Positions 25,116-32,490 of a stretch of 33,517 bases of DNA are shown piece after piece. Under the pieces are notes generated by a model. The model made no database searches and had not been told where the DNA came from. It worked only from the letters and a program-made list of their open reading frames with translations. Both the position numbers and the translations under genes were made by a program. Within the stretch, counting starts at the first letter, position 1. Each line of letters opens with the position of its first letter. The stretch is from Acidimicrobiales bacterium (GTDB taxonomy: Bacteria; Actinomycetota; Acidimicrobiia; Acidimicrobiales; Aldehydirespiratoraceae): assembly GCA_029263195.1 (NCBI GenBank), contig JAJCXX010000043.1:1-33517 (forward strand), read 5' to 3'.

Positions 25116-26539
25116 GTACCGCCGTGTTCGTGTGTGCAGACTCACCCGACATTCTCCTCGACGGAGTCCAAGCGGAAGCCGTCGAGGGTCTGTGCGAGAC
25201 CCCCTCGAGGATCTCGGAGAAGCTCGGCGGCGCGGACCGGGTCGTCCTGTTGTTGCACGGGTCGCACTACGACCTCGCTGATGTGCAAAAGGCGCTGCGT
25301 TCCGTTGAAGTGGATCCCTTGGGAGCTCAGATTCTGGATGTCCCGCCAGGCATCTCCGAATCGGATCTGGAGATCACGTTGGCTGGTCTGCGGCAAAGAG
25401 CTCTTGCCTTTGCCGGGAGTCGGCCCGAGCACCAGAAACCGACGACATCCCATGTTTTTAACCGTCGTAGCCTGTTCAGACCACCCAGACCTTGGTACCG
25501 GGCTGCGCCCATGGTGGATGAGGCGAAGTGCGCCGCAGAGAACGGGTGTCAGGCCTGCGTCGATGTCTGCCCGCAAGATGCCTACCGTTGGCAACAGGGT
25601 CGAATTCACTTCAACAAAGACCTCTGTGAACCGTGCGGAAGGTGCGTGTCGGTCTGCCCCACTGAAGCCATCTCCAATCCATCGACGACTCCGGAAATGC
25701 TTGCGGCTCAGATCAGGGCGCTGGTTCGCCATGGCGACGCTTCGGTTGGCCTTCGCTTCGTCTGCAGCGGGGCCCGCTCCGCCGAACCGGTGTCGGGCTG
25801 GCACGAAATCGTGGTGCCGTGTACCGGGATGGTCCCCGGTACGTGGCTATTGACAGCTCTGCTGATGGGGGCCGGATCGGTGACTGCGGTGAACTGCACG
25901 GACGGCGGCTGCCCGCGTGGACTCGACGGACATAGTCGAACGGCGATCGATCTCGCCCGGTCCGCTCTGACCGCCGCCGACCTCGACCCCGACTTGGTGC
26001 CAATGCAGATGGGCGAGGTGATCGGAAGGCCGATCGCCAGAGCCGATTTCACTGCTCCGTTCACCCATGCCGGGGATGCCGAGGCGATGTTGGCACTGGA
26101 CTCCATCTCGCAGAGGGGTCTCGACGTCACACACATCGGTTCCAGTCTCGGTGTTGTGACGATCGATTCGGAGTCGTGCACATTGTGCGCCCAATGCGCA
26201 CAGACTTGCCCGACCACCGCAATCCAAGCCGGATTCGATCTAGACACGGTCACCCTCTCTTTCGACGCTGCGGCTTGCACGAATTGTGGCCAATGCACGA
26301 TCGCGTGTCCCGAAATCGAGCGTGGTGCCATCCGAGTCACCGCCAAGATCGATTCCGACTTGCTGCGAGCCGGTCGTCAAACCATCAACAAAGGGATCGT
26401 GCTGGTCTGCGAGTCGTGCGGGAAACCGGTAGCCCCGGCACCGATGATGGATCGGATCGGGGAACTGCTCGGTGAGGAGTTCGAGGACACGATGCAGTTT
26501 CTCTCCCGCCGATGCATGGACTGTCGAGGCCTGACCTGA
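25112..26539 (+). CDS. Polyferredoxin with MvhD-like domain, probable electron-transfer partner
   Basis: 475 residues from GTG 25112, which overlaps the TorD stop as GTGA. Residues 1-130 form a cluster-free alpha/beta region. Two [4Fe-4S] motifs follow: C140-x5-C146-x2-C149-x3-CP and C172-x2-C175-x2-C178-x3-CP. Residues about 212-285 resemble the MvhD/FrhD delta-subunit domain (LRFVCSGARSAE, VPCTGMVPGTWLLTALLMGAGS, NCTDGGCPRG). A second ferredoxin pair (CTLCAQCAQTCP and CTNCGQCTIACP) comes next, and the end has two CxxC pairs (CESCGK and CMDCRG), perhaps a zinc ribbon. There is no signal, so it is cytoplasmic. It is not a standard subunit of Psr-type complexes. It may link the quinone enzyme to a soluble electron pool or assist cluster assembly. 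Confidence 0.85.
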   Translation: MSTAVFVCADSPDILLDGVQAEAVEGLCETPSRISEKLGGADRVVLLLHGSHYDLADVQKALRSVEVDPLGAQILDVPPGISESDLEITLAGLRQRALAFAGSRPEHQKPTTSHVFNRRSLFRPPRPWYRAAPMVDEAKCAAENGCQACVDVCPQDAYRWQQGRIHFNKDLCEPCGRCVSVCPTEAISNPSTTPEMLAAQIRALVRHGDASVGLRFVCSGARSAEPVSGWHEIVVPCTGMVPGTWLLTALLMGAGSVTAVNCTDGGCPRGLDGHSRTAIDLARSALTAADLDPDLVPMQMGEVIGRPIARADFTAPFTHAGDAEAMLALDSISQRGLDVTHIGSSLGVVTIDSESCTLCAQCAQTCPTTAIQAGFDLDTVTLSFDAAACTNCGQCTIACPEIERGAIRVTAKIDSDLLRAGRQTINKGIVLVCESCGKPVAPAPMMDRIGELLGEEFEDTMQFLSRRCMDCRGLT

Positions 26540-26685
26540 TCGGTCGGAGTGTCAACCTGATCTGGCCCCGGCCGTGGGTCTGCTGCTCGATGAGTGACGA
26601 CCCTCGGGTTTCGTGATCGGCGGTTTCGTTCAGTTCCGGTGGGCTTGATCGGCTAGTCCATGCGTGCGCGATGCCCGGCGCAGTT

Positions 26686-26898
26686 CTAGTAGCCGTACTC
26701 GGCCAGCAATTGCCGCAGATCGGCCTCGTCGGTACCTGCTACGAGTAGTGCGCAGCTCCCGAGGGCGAAAGCTCCGCCGGTTTCTGGATGCTCGTTCCTC
26801 AACAGCTCAACTGTCAGGCCCGCTGTGACGGCCTCTTGGACGATGCGTTCCGCCTCAAAGATCGAGGCGCCGAGCTCGATCCGAACGATTTCGGTCAT
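26686..26898 (-). CDS. Small DUF2007-like protein
   Basis: 70 residues from the ATG at 26898; a longer frame to 26961 has an unlikely N-terminus. The pattern (VRIELGASIFEAERIVQEAVTAGL, then VELLRNEHPE, then CALLVAGTDEADLRQLLAEYGY) fits the small ferredoxin-like fold of DUF2007, often called putative signal-transducing proteins. No strong ribosome binding site is seen. It lies alone, on the opposite strand from the molybdoenzyme operon, just before the first tRNA fragment. Function is unknown. Confidence 0.6.
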   Translation of the reverse strand: MTEIVRIELGASIFEAERIVQEAVTAGLTVELLRNEHPETGGAFALGSCALLVAGTDEADLRQLLAEYGY

Positions 26899-27095
26899 GC
26901 TCGGAGAGTACATCGTCGGCGCGCGGTGCGCCCTCGTGCGAAGCGATGGTGAGTCCCACATTGACGGGTGTCCGACTGCTGGGATGGGCGGCCTGAAGCG
27001 GCACCTGTCGAACGCGCGCCAAGGCCTTGCAGTCGGTGTGGTTGGCTACCTGACGGTGCAGGTCGTTCGGCAGGGAGCTGAAGTTCCGCATGTTT

Positions 27096-27138
27096 TCAGT
27101 GGAGCTGATGGGAATCGAACCCACGACATCCTGCTTGC
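27096..27138 (-). repeat. tRNA-Ala(TGC) 3' fragment, att copy 1
   Basis: On the minus strand this reads from just after the anticodon (GCAAGCAGGATG) through the variable loop and T arm (GTGGGTTCGATTCCCAT) to an acceptor ending AGCTCCA. The 5' half is absent: 27139 onward shows no D arm. The same sequence recurs at 29750 and 32272 in the same orientation, which is the signature of displaced tRNA ends left by integrating elements. Confidence 0.85.
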
Positions 27139-27167
27139 GTTGGTTGGCCACTGTTGACCGGTGCTAC

Positions 27168-27184
27168 GCGCGCATATCGCGCGC
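27168..27184 (-). terminator. GCGCGC hairpin after gene fragment
   Basis: GCGCGC, a loop of ATATC, and GCGCGC lie between the stop at 27192 of the minus-strand fragment and tRNA copy 1. It may be the terminator of that gene in the lost element. No T-run is evident. Confidence 0.35.
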
Positions 27185-27191
27185 AGAAAGC

Positions 27192-27429
27192 TCAAAGCCC
27201 TGAGTCGTCTGACGGTCCGCGTAGGTCGATATCGATGCCGAGGAGGACGATCGTGTTGTCGGACCGGAGTTGACCGATCACGACCTGGCGCCGTTCGGTC
27301 AGGGGTCGTGGTGCCCTCGTTGGCCGCGATGTGCGCATCGATTTTGCGGCGGGCTCGGTTCAGCAGGTCGGGGGATACGTGGCTCAGGTCTTTCTCGAAC
27401 CCGGCCCGAACCCCGTCGCTGCTCACTCT
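27192..27429 (-). pseudogene. Frameshifted C-terminal gene fragment of a former integrated element
   Basis: One minus-strand frame reads SSDGVRAGFEKDLSHV and LLNRARRKIDAHIAANEG, then continues sensibly only after a one-base shift near the codons for TTTP, as LTERRQVVIGQLRSDNTIVL..DDSGL to a TGA at 27192-27194. Both halves have protein-like composition and together look like the C-terminal end of a helical protein. An in-frame TAG at 27430 limits it upstream. I do not recognise the family. The position beside tRNA copy 1 suggests it belonged to the integrated element. Confidence 0.4.
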
Positions 27430-27669
27430 CTACGCTGGCGACGAGAGCTTCCAAGACCGAACGAACTCTCGCTCATCTGGTGAGCGGTACGTCTCCGGGG
27501 GGGGGTCGCACTGTTGCGGGCCGGTGTGATCGAGGTGGTTTCGGTCGGCCAGGAACGGGTAAGCAGCGCCCGGCGTGGGCCAATGGGGGAGATTCAGCAA
27601 CGCGCGCCGGACAGTAGAGTCGCCCATGACCGACGATCCCGTGTGGACGAGCAGAGCTAGTCTGCTTCT

Positions 27670-29208
27670 GTGGCAGCAACGGCGAGGCTGGGATACAGGT
27701 CTGCGGCAGCGTTCCTGGTTCTCGTTGTCTTGGCGAGCGCCTGCAGCGACGAGTCGGCAGTGGAGGGTGAGCGCCGTACGGGCCTGCTCGGATTCGCACC
27801 GGCGACCGAGGAGGTCACGGATGGGCCGACGTTCTTGTTGCCGGTTTCAATCGGATTTCCGTTTGAGATCCACGGCGCCCTGGTATCGGATGGGCCAGCC
27901 GAGAGAGCCGATGCGGTCTCGACTGCGGTGATGTTGGGTGTGCCTGCCGGTGACGGATTTGATGATGTTGTATCCGTCTGGGTCGTCGAGGCCGACGCCG
28001 ACCGCGACGTCAGCGACAGCGAACGCGAGAACACCATTCTCGTCGACGTCAACGGTGTCGAGGCCCGGTCGAGCGAGTCGCCTATCGCGACTTCTCTCGA
28101 CTGGTTCGTTGATGGCCGCTCGGTCTCCGTCTTGGCTCCAAGAGGAATGGCAGATCTCGTGGTGGACATCGCCCTAGCCATCGACCCGTCAGCAGAGGGT
28201 GAAGCGCTTCTCAGATCTGTACCGGGCACGCATCAGGTCATCTGGTTGGGGAGCTTCGCTGCGTCCGGTGATGGGGACTCGACGTCTTGGTCGGTGCTGG
28301 TGGAGGTGGACGGGGAGTCGCTGTCGATCGACGCCCACACACTTCCGGACGGAATGGGTCCGCTGACCGCGCTCACTGCCAGCAGGCAGGTACGGCGAAT
28401 CGAGGTTCGCGGCGCTGACGGAGCGTGGTCCCGTTCGACGTTCGTGCTCGAATCACCCGATGGTGGTGATCCCCCGGAGATCACGATGGTCACGGTCTCG
28501 TGGATGGAACGGCCTGGTCTCCTCATCACCGTTCGCGGAAACGCCGAGCTTGAGACACTCTTGGCGGTAGCCGAGTCGCTGGAGCCCGTCTCTCGCTCAG
28601 AGTTCGAGAGCAAAGGCCCGGCCTATCTGAAGGGGCCGTCGATCGCGCCGTCGCCCGTGGAAGAGGCGGCGTCTACCGGGGCCGGGGCCCCGACTGCTCT
28701 CGTCGAAAACGTGTCCCGCCCACTCTCGGTGCCTCATGCGCTGTTCGAGAATCCCGTTGACCCGACAGCCGAGGACCGCCTCCTGCTTGAACGGTTGGTC
28801 GTAGCGGTCGTCGATGCCGATCCGATTCTCCCGAATCTCGCCGGCAACCCGCCGTGGTCCTTGGGCGAGATCAGTCCCGTGTTCTGGAACGAATCCGCTC
28901 TCCCGGGTGGCGCGGTTCTCATCGGCGGCCTGGTAACTGTGACGTTCGACGAGAAGACCGACTACATCGGGCCATGGCCGCTAACGGGATGTATCGATGG
29001 CAAGTTGCTCGGACGTCTGGTCGATGTCCGAGCGGAGAACCTGCGAGGCGTCTCCGTGATTGCCGATGTTGTCTTCGATCGCGTTACGAGGCTAGGGCCC
29101 CTGCCGCCATCGCCGGGGCGGACCGACGGCGAGGAATCGATCGAATACGGAACGCTGCTCGGCGATTTTCCCTGGTACTCAGGACCATGTGAGCAGTATT
29201 CGGATTAG
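27670..29208 (+). CDS. Lipoprotein of unknown function
   Basis: 512 residues from GTG 27670. The N-terminus is short and basic (MAATARLGYRS) with a hydrophobic core and lipobox VLASAC, so Cys25 should be lipidated. The rest is rich in beta-like segments and acidic residues, with two regions of similar character separated by a Pro/Ala/Ser linker (GPSIAPSPVEEAASTGAGAP, about residues 320-345). One pair of Cys (LTGCIDG and SGPCEQ) near the C-terminus may form a disulfide. No known domain is recognised. No good ribosome site precedes the GTG, but the lipobox supports this start. It is the only intact gene between tRNA copies 1 and 2 and so is probable island cargo. Confidence 0.75.
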   Translation: MAATARLGYRSAAAFLVLVVLASACSDESAVEGERRTGLLGFAPATEEVTDGPTFLLPVSIGFPFEIHGALVSDGPAERADAVSTAVMLGVPAGDGFDDVVSVWVVEADADRDVSDSERENTILVDVNGVEARSSESPIATSLDWFVDGRSVSVLAPRGMADLVVDIALAIDPSAEGEALLRSVPGTHQVIWLGSFAASGDGDSTSWSVLVEVDGESLSIDAHTLPDGMGPLTALTASRQVRRIEVRGADGAWSRSTFVLESPDGGDPPEITMVTVSWMERPGLLITVRGNAELETLLAVAESLEPVSRSEFESKGPAYLKGPSIAPSPVEEAASTGAGAPTALVENVSRPLSVPHALFENPVDPTAEDRLLLERLVVAVVDADPILPNLAGNPPWSLGEISPVFWNESALPGGAVLIGGLVTVTFDEKTDYIGPWPLTGCIDGKLLGRLVDVRAENLRGVSVIADVVFDRVTRLGPLPPSPGRTDGEESIEYGTLLGDFPWYSGPCEQYSD

Positions 29209-29209
29209 G

Positions 29210-29225
29210 TACCGGTTGGCTCCCC
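29210..29225 (+). repeat. 16-bp repeat shared with 32418
   Basis: TACCGGTTGGCTCCCC occurs here, two bases after the lipoprotein stop, and again exactly at 32418-32433, in the same orientation. Both copies are at the margins of the tRNA-flanked segments, which suggests a shared element end. Confidence 0.7.
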
Positions 29226-29233
29226 TCAATTGA

Positions 29234-29323
29234 GAGCGGCAACTACGTGCTGCCCCTCGACTCGGCGTCACCGTACGGTTCGACCCCGCCGACCTCGAGA
29301 ACTGGATCGATGACCACCGCCAC
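29234..29323 (+). pseudogene. Excisionase (HTH_17-type) C-terminal fragment
   Basis: The + strand reads ERQLRAAPRLGVTVRF, then DPADLENWIDDHRH directly after an in-frame TGA. This matches the end of small MerR/AlpA-like excisionases, where an RLG..VRF wing is followed by a DLE.W helix. The N-terminal helix-turn-helix is missing. It abuts, in the opposite direction, the surviving end of the integrase fragment, so the pair has been rearranged. Confidence 0.5.
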
Positions 29324-29640
29324 TCCTTTCACCTGGCACGGGTTCTCGCGGATCAATCGGCCGTCGACGGCCGTCTGCATGATCTGCCGCAGCAACCGGT
29401 AAGCCTTGGCTGCGGTGGCATCGCTCAGCCGCTCCGAACGCAGGGCCGAGTTCCAATTCCGAACCGACGAGGCGCTGACTCGTCCGACCGCCGCGTCGCC
29501 GAATGTCAGAAGAATGTGGCTGGTGAGCAGATAGTCGTACAGCTAGCGCGTGCGGATGCGCAGATCGGTCTTCGACTCGAGCCAAGCCTCGGAGAACGCC
29601 CTGATCGCATCCTGCGGACGCTTCCGAACGATCGCCGAGA
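29324..29640 (-). pseudogene. Tyrosine recombinase (phage integrase) fragment
   Basis: The minus strand encodes AFSEAWLESKTDLRIRTR, a TAG stop at 29543-29545, then in the same frame LYDYLLTSHILLTFGDAAVGR, VSASSVRNWNSALRSERLSDATAAKAYRLLRQIM and AVDGRLIRENPCQVKG. This is the SAM-like core-binding domain typical of actinobacterial integrases. The catalytic domain (R..HxxR..Y) is entirely absent, and the N-terminal arm-binding domain is reduced or lost. The gene therefore cannot make a working recombinase. It lies about 110 bases from tRNA copy 2, as expected for an integrase next to its attachment site. Confidence 0.8.
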
Positions 29641-29749
29641 TCCCATTCTGGGCACCGTAGAGCACGTCTGCCACGCTCAATACGCGCGCCCAGCACGTAG
29701 ACGCTTCGGAGACAGCAAGGCCGTTGGCGCTCTGACCTGTGGTTATGTG

Positions 29750-29794
29750 GTGGAGCTGATGGGAATCGAACCCACGACATCCTGCTTGCAAAGC
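29750..29794 (-). repeat. tRNA-Ala(TGC) 3' fragment, att copy 2
   Basis: Same sequence and orientation as copy 1, but it extends a little further, through the whole anticodon loop (minus strand GCTTTGCAAGCAGG). The 5' anticodon stem and D arm do not follow, so it is not an intact tRNA. Identity with copy 3 also stops at this point, which places the likely recombination crossover near the anticodon loop. Confidence 0.85.
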
Positions 29795-29980
29795 TGAGAT
29801 TGGGCTACGGCACAGCAGGCGAGACCGGCTATAACCGCAGGTCAAGGTTAGTGCGGACGGAACGTTGTTGTGCGCTAGAGAGAGCTGTTGATCGCTGATA
29901 GTTGCGTGTGGGTTGCACGAAATCCGGCCGAACCGAAAGATTGATCTGAGCGGAACCACTGTCGATGATCCACGAGTCTT

Positions 29981-30079
29981 GGAGCGTTCATCACCGATGT
30001 CCTCTCCCGGCGAATCGTCGGCTGGCAAGCGCTACGTTCGCTACGGACCGATCTAGCGTTGCGTGCACTCGAGCAGGCG
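29981..30079 (+). pseudogene. IS3-family transposase (rve domain) fragment
   Basis: The + strand reads GAFITDVLSRRIVGWQALRS and LRTDLALRALEQA, the familiar core of the integrase-type catalytic domain of IS3/IS481 transposases (normally VTDVFSRRIVGW). Only about 33 residues are recognisable; no start, no other catalytic residues and no terminal repeats are seen. It ends about 15 bases before the stop of the convergent phosphoesterase gene. Confidence 0.75.
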
Positions 30080-30093
30080 TCTGGGACCATGGA

Positions 30094-31986
30094 TCAGGCG
30101 ATTCGCCACAAGCGGGCTAGGAAGGCTGCTGCCTGTTCACGGGTGATGTTGTCCGCTGGTGAGTAGGTGGTGGCCGAGGTGCCGGTGGTGATCTTCAGCC
30201 CGAAGATGCAGGCGATGTCGGCTGCCGCGAACGATGTCGAAGACACATCAGTGAACGGCGTCGCCTCGGTCGGGCAGACTCGGGGCACACATGGCTCAGA
30301 ACCGGAGTCGAGTACCTCCCCGTTGGGAGTTGACCGGAACTCCCAAACGTAGGAGCCGTCCCGGAGTATGAACATCAGGACGCCGTTTGTGGCATCGTTC
30401 GTCACTTCGCTGTTCGGTTGCGACGCACCGAGGGTGGTTAGAACCCTGCCTCCGGTCCCGGCCACGAACTGGCGGATCCCGGTGGGGTCGGGGATACCGG
30501 CCGAGTCCTGGCGGGCAAACCGTTCGTAATGATGGTCGTGCCCGGTGACGGCCACGCTGACCCCGTCTTCTTGAAGCAGGTCCCAGAAGTCGATGTAGTC
30601 CGTGTTCGGCCCGTGTGAGGATCCCGAGCTGAATCGCGGATGGTGCCAGTACGCGATGGTGCATCGGGCTGGGCTGGCGGCTAGATCTGCCGCGAGCCAC
30701 TGGCCCTGGGGGGAGGTGCGCCCGCAGCCCGAAACCTCACCACAGTTGCTATTGAGCACGATCACGTGCCAGCCGCCGAGGTCGTAGCTGTAGTAGCCGG
30801 TCGCCGGGTCGCCGGCACTTGCGTCGAAGTATCCGTAGTAGCCGCTCGCATCCGGGGTTCTGTAGTCGTGGTTGCCGGGGGAGGGTCGCGTGCGATCCTT
30901 GAACTGGCCCCACGTGGCGTCGTAGCAGTCCGCGAACTCCTGGTGGGTGCCGCTCTCGTAGACGTTGTCGCCGGTGGTGAACACCGTGGCGTCGGGGATG
31001 TCGAGGATCAGGGCGGCAGTGGCAGTGTCGCTCTGTCTTGAGCATTCGGATATGTCGCCCGCACCCACCAGGATCGGATCGGATGACGTGACCTGCACGG
31101 CCACCGAGTGATTCGACTGGAGGCCGCCTGAATCTGTCGAGGTTGCGGTCACAACTTGGAGTCCGACGGACAGTGCCGTGGTGATGCTGGACCCGGCTCC
31201 GAGAGCGCCGTCGCGGCTCGACGACCAGTTGGTCGAGTTGGAGATGTCGCCGTCTTCGGCGTCGGTGGCCGTTGCTGAGAACGTGATGTCGTCGCTCATC
31301 GCGAAGTTCGATCCGTCGGCCGGGCTCGCGATCGAAACTGAAGGCGCGGTGTTGCCGGTGTCTGAGTACTCGACATGGAGCAGAGGTGCCGATGCCGCGA
31401 CGCCGTTGAACGACTCGGCGGTGCGCACGCCGGATCCGGTGATGATGAACGCCATCGGGTTGCCTGATGTCCATCCAGGCTGGTTCACCAGTTCCTGAAC
31501 TACCGCGCTCAAGTCATCGGTGCGCTGGGCAAGGCCGGCGTCGCCGACGATCGTCCACGCTGGAGGGCTCCAGGTAGTGTTGCTAGCTGTGCGCGGCCGT
31601 GACGAAATGTCGTGGGTGTCAGAAGCAAACGTCAGAGGATTGGCGGCAGCCTGGCCGTGAATGACGAGGTCCACCGGGCCCGAGCTGGTCTCATCAGCCG
31701 TGAACTGGAGATAAGCGCCGCTGATCAGCGCCCCCGCAGGCACCGAGACACCGACGAGTCGGATCCCGATGACTTGGGCGGTGGTCTCCTGGATCAGCTC
31801 GAGATCGCTGCTCGTGCGGCCCACACTTCCGCTGGTGTCCTCCTCGGCATCATCGGAGCCGGAGGCGACCTGCACCTCGAGCACCGTTGGCACGGCGGCG
31901 ACCGCTGGTGCCATCAAAACCGGCAGCAAGCTTGCTACCAGTGCAAGAGTCAACACCGCGACGGCCGACCGCCTACGACGAGTCAT
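30094..31986 (-). CDS. Secreted metallophosphoesterase with SLH domain
   Basis: 630 residues with an RR-rich Sec signal (MTRRRRS, hydrophobic core, APAVAA). Residues about 35-205 form a beta-rich domain (VLEVQVASGSDDAEEDTSG), perhaps carbohydrate binding. An Ig-like domain follows (APSVSIASPADGSNFAMSDD). The metallophosphoesterase domain (about 305-565) carries its five motifs: GAGDISEC, TTGDNVYE, SPGNHDY, YWHHPRF and VTGHDHHYER, like purple acid phosphatase relatives. The C-terminal part has one S-layer homology repeat (TPFTDVSSTSFAAADIACIF, then ITREQAAAFLARLWRIA), which would hold it at the cell surface. It may release phosphate from organic phosphates. It lies between tRNA copies 2 and 3, so it may be island cargo; the gene appears intact. 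Confidence 0.9.
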   Translation of the reverse strand: MTRRRRSAVAVLTLALVASLLPVLMAPAVAAVPTVLEVQVASGSDDAEEDTSGSVGRTSSDLELIQETTAQVIGIRLVGVSVPAGALISGAYLQFTADETSSGPVDLVIHGQAAANPLTFASDTHDISSRPRTASNTTWSPPAWTIVGDAGLAQRTDDLSAVVQELVNQPGWTSGNPMAFIITGSGVRTAESFNGVAASAPLLHVEYSDTGNTAPSVSIASPADGSNFAMSDDITFSATATDAEDGDISNSTNWSSSRDGALGAGSSITTALSVGLQVVTATSTDSGGLQSNHSVAVQVTSSDPILVGAGDISECSRQSDTATAALILDIPDATVFTTGDNVYESGTHQEFADCYDATWGQFKDRTRPSPGNHDYRTPDASGYYGYFDASAGDPATGYYSYDLGGWHVIVLNSNCGEVSGCGRTSPQGQWLAADLAASPARCTIAYWHHPRFSSGSSHGPNTDYIDFWDLLQEDGVSVAVTGHDHHYERFARQDSAGIPDPTGIRQFVAGTGGRVLTTLGASQPNSEVTNDATNGVLMFILRDGSYVWEFRSTPNGEVLDSGSEPCVPRVCPTEATPFTDVSSTSFAAADIACIFGLKITTGTSATTYSPADNITREQAAAFLARLWRIA

Positions 31987-32271
31987 ACGCTGGCTACTTC
32001 TTGTGGTCGCGGTGTCACAGAGGGCTACCTACTCTCGCTCTTCGTGCTCTGGTCAGACGAAAACACCATCAGGGAGGACCCACGAGCAAGGTTAAGCAAG
32101 TGCTCAACTCAGGCGCAAACGCCCCATTTGTGTCGGTGCGGGTGGAGCTGGCACTCTCACGGTTGACTCGTGCTTCTGCGGACGACTGTCTCGAGGACGG
32201 TTTGGGCAGGCGTGTGGCTTGGCTCCCGAGGCGGACTTGGACTCCACGTCGAAATGACCAAGCTGAACAAC
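31987..32271. other. Non-coding stretch between phosphoesterase and att copy 3
   Basis: It should hold the promoter of the phosphoesterase gene on the minus strand. No further gene, clear promoter or repeat is seen in it. Confidence 0.4.
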
Positions 32272-32319
32272 TCAGTGGAGTTGATGGGAATCGAACCCAC
32301 GACATCCTGCTTGCAAAGC
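32272..32319 (-). repeat. tRNA-Ala(TGC) 3' fragment, att copy 3
   Basis: Same segment as copies 1 and 2, with one change (GGAGTTGATG instead of GGAGCTGATG). It includes the anticodon loop and a few bases that partly restore the anticodon stem (four of five pairs possible), but no D arm or 5' acceptor follows. It is therefore still a fragment. Confidence 0.85.
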
Positions 32320-32330
32320 GGAAGCGAACC

Positions 32331-32400
32331 GTCCGTGGGTGTCCGTCGACGTGCGCACACGACTGGAACCACGAGGGTGTCTGTCCGTGGGCGTCCGTCG
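32331..32400 (+). repeat. Pair of 18-bp direct repeats beside att copy 3
   Basis: GTCCGTGGGTGTCCGTCG at 32331-32348 and the same with one mismatch at 32383-32400, 52 bases apart (five helical turns). Additional GTCCGT units lie at 32403-32408. Such spaced repeats beside an attachment core resemble arm-type integrase binding sites. They lie 12 bases beyond the tRNA fragment. Confidence 0.5.
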
Positions 32401-32417
32401 CTGTCCGTCTGCGTGTG

Positions 32418-32433
32418 TACCGGTTGGCTCCCC
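32418..32433 (+). repeat. 16-bp repeat shared with 29210
   Basis: An exact second copy of TACCGGTTGGCTCCCC. It is followed here by a partial echo, AGTTGGCTCCC. It lies between the 18-bp repeats and the stop of the hydrolase gene. Confidence 0.7.
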
Positions 32434-32490
32434 AGTTGGCTCCCAGCGGAACGTGCCTGCCGGGAGGGCGGACTCCGGTCCGCCAGCGAG

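Larger units (their letters stand above)
26899..27669. other. Gene-poor scar region at left end of integration hot spot
   Basis: Apart from tRNA copy 1, the hairpin and the frameshifted fragment listed separately, no gene is supported here. A run of nine G lies at 27497-27505 but in no recognised gene. The open frames in this stretch have Arg/Pro/Ser-rich compositions typical of antisense frames in GC-rich DNA. Confidence 0.5.

Noticed and set aside
26568..26640. TGTCAACCTGATCTGG as a possible insertion sequence end
   Set aside because: It looks like some IS termini, but I found no matching inverted end or transposase nearby.
27497..27505. Run of nine G as a phase-variation tract
   Set aside because: It lies in no recognised gene, so a switching role cannot be supported.
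29516..29797. + strand frame ending VELMGIEPTTSCLQS
   Set aside because: The ending is a translated tRNA fragment, a common artefact; the body is antisense of the integrase remnant.
32272..32319. Copy 3 as an intact tRNA-Ala
   Set aside because: No D arm or 5' acceptor strand follows the anticodon loop, so it is only a 3' fragment.
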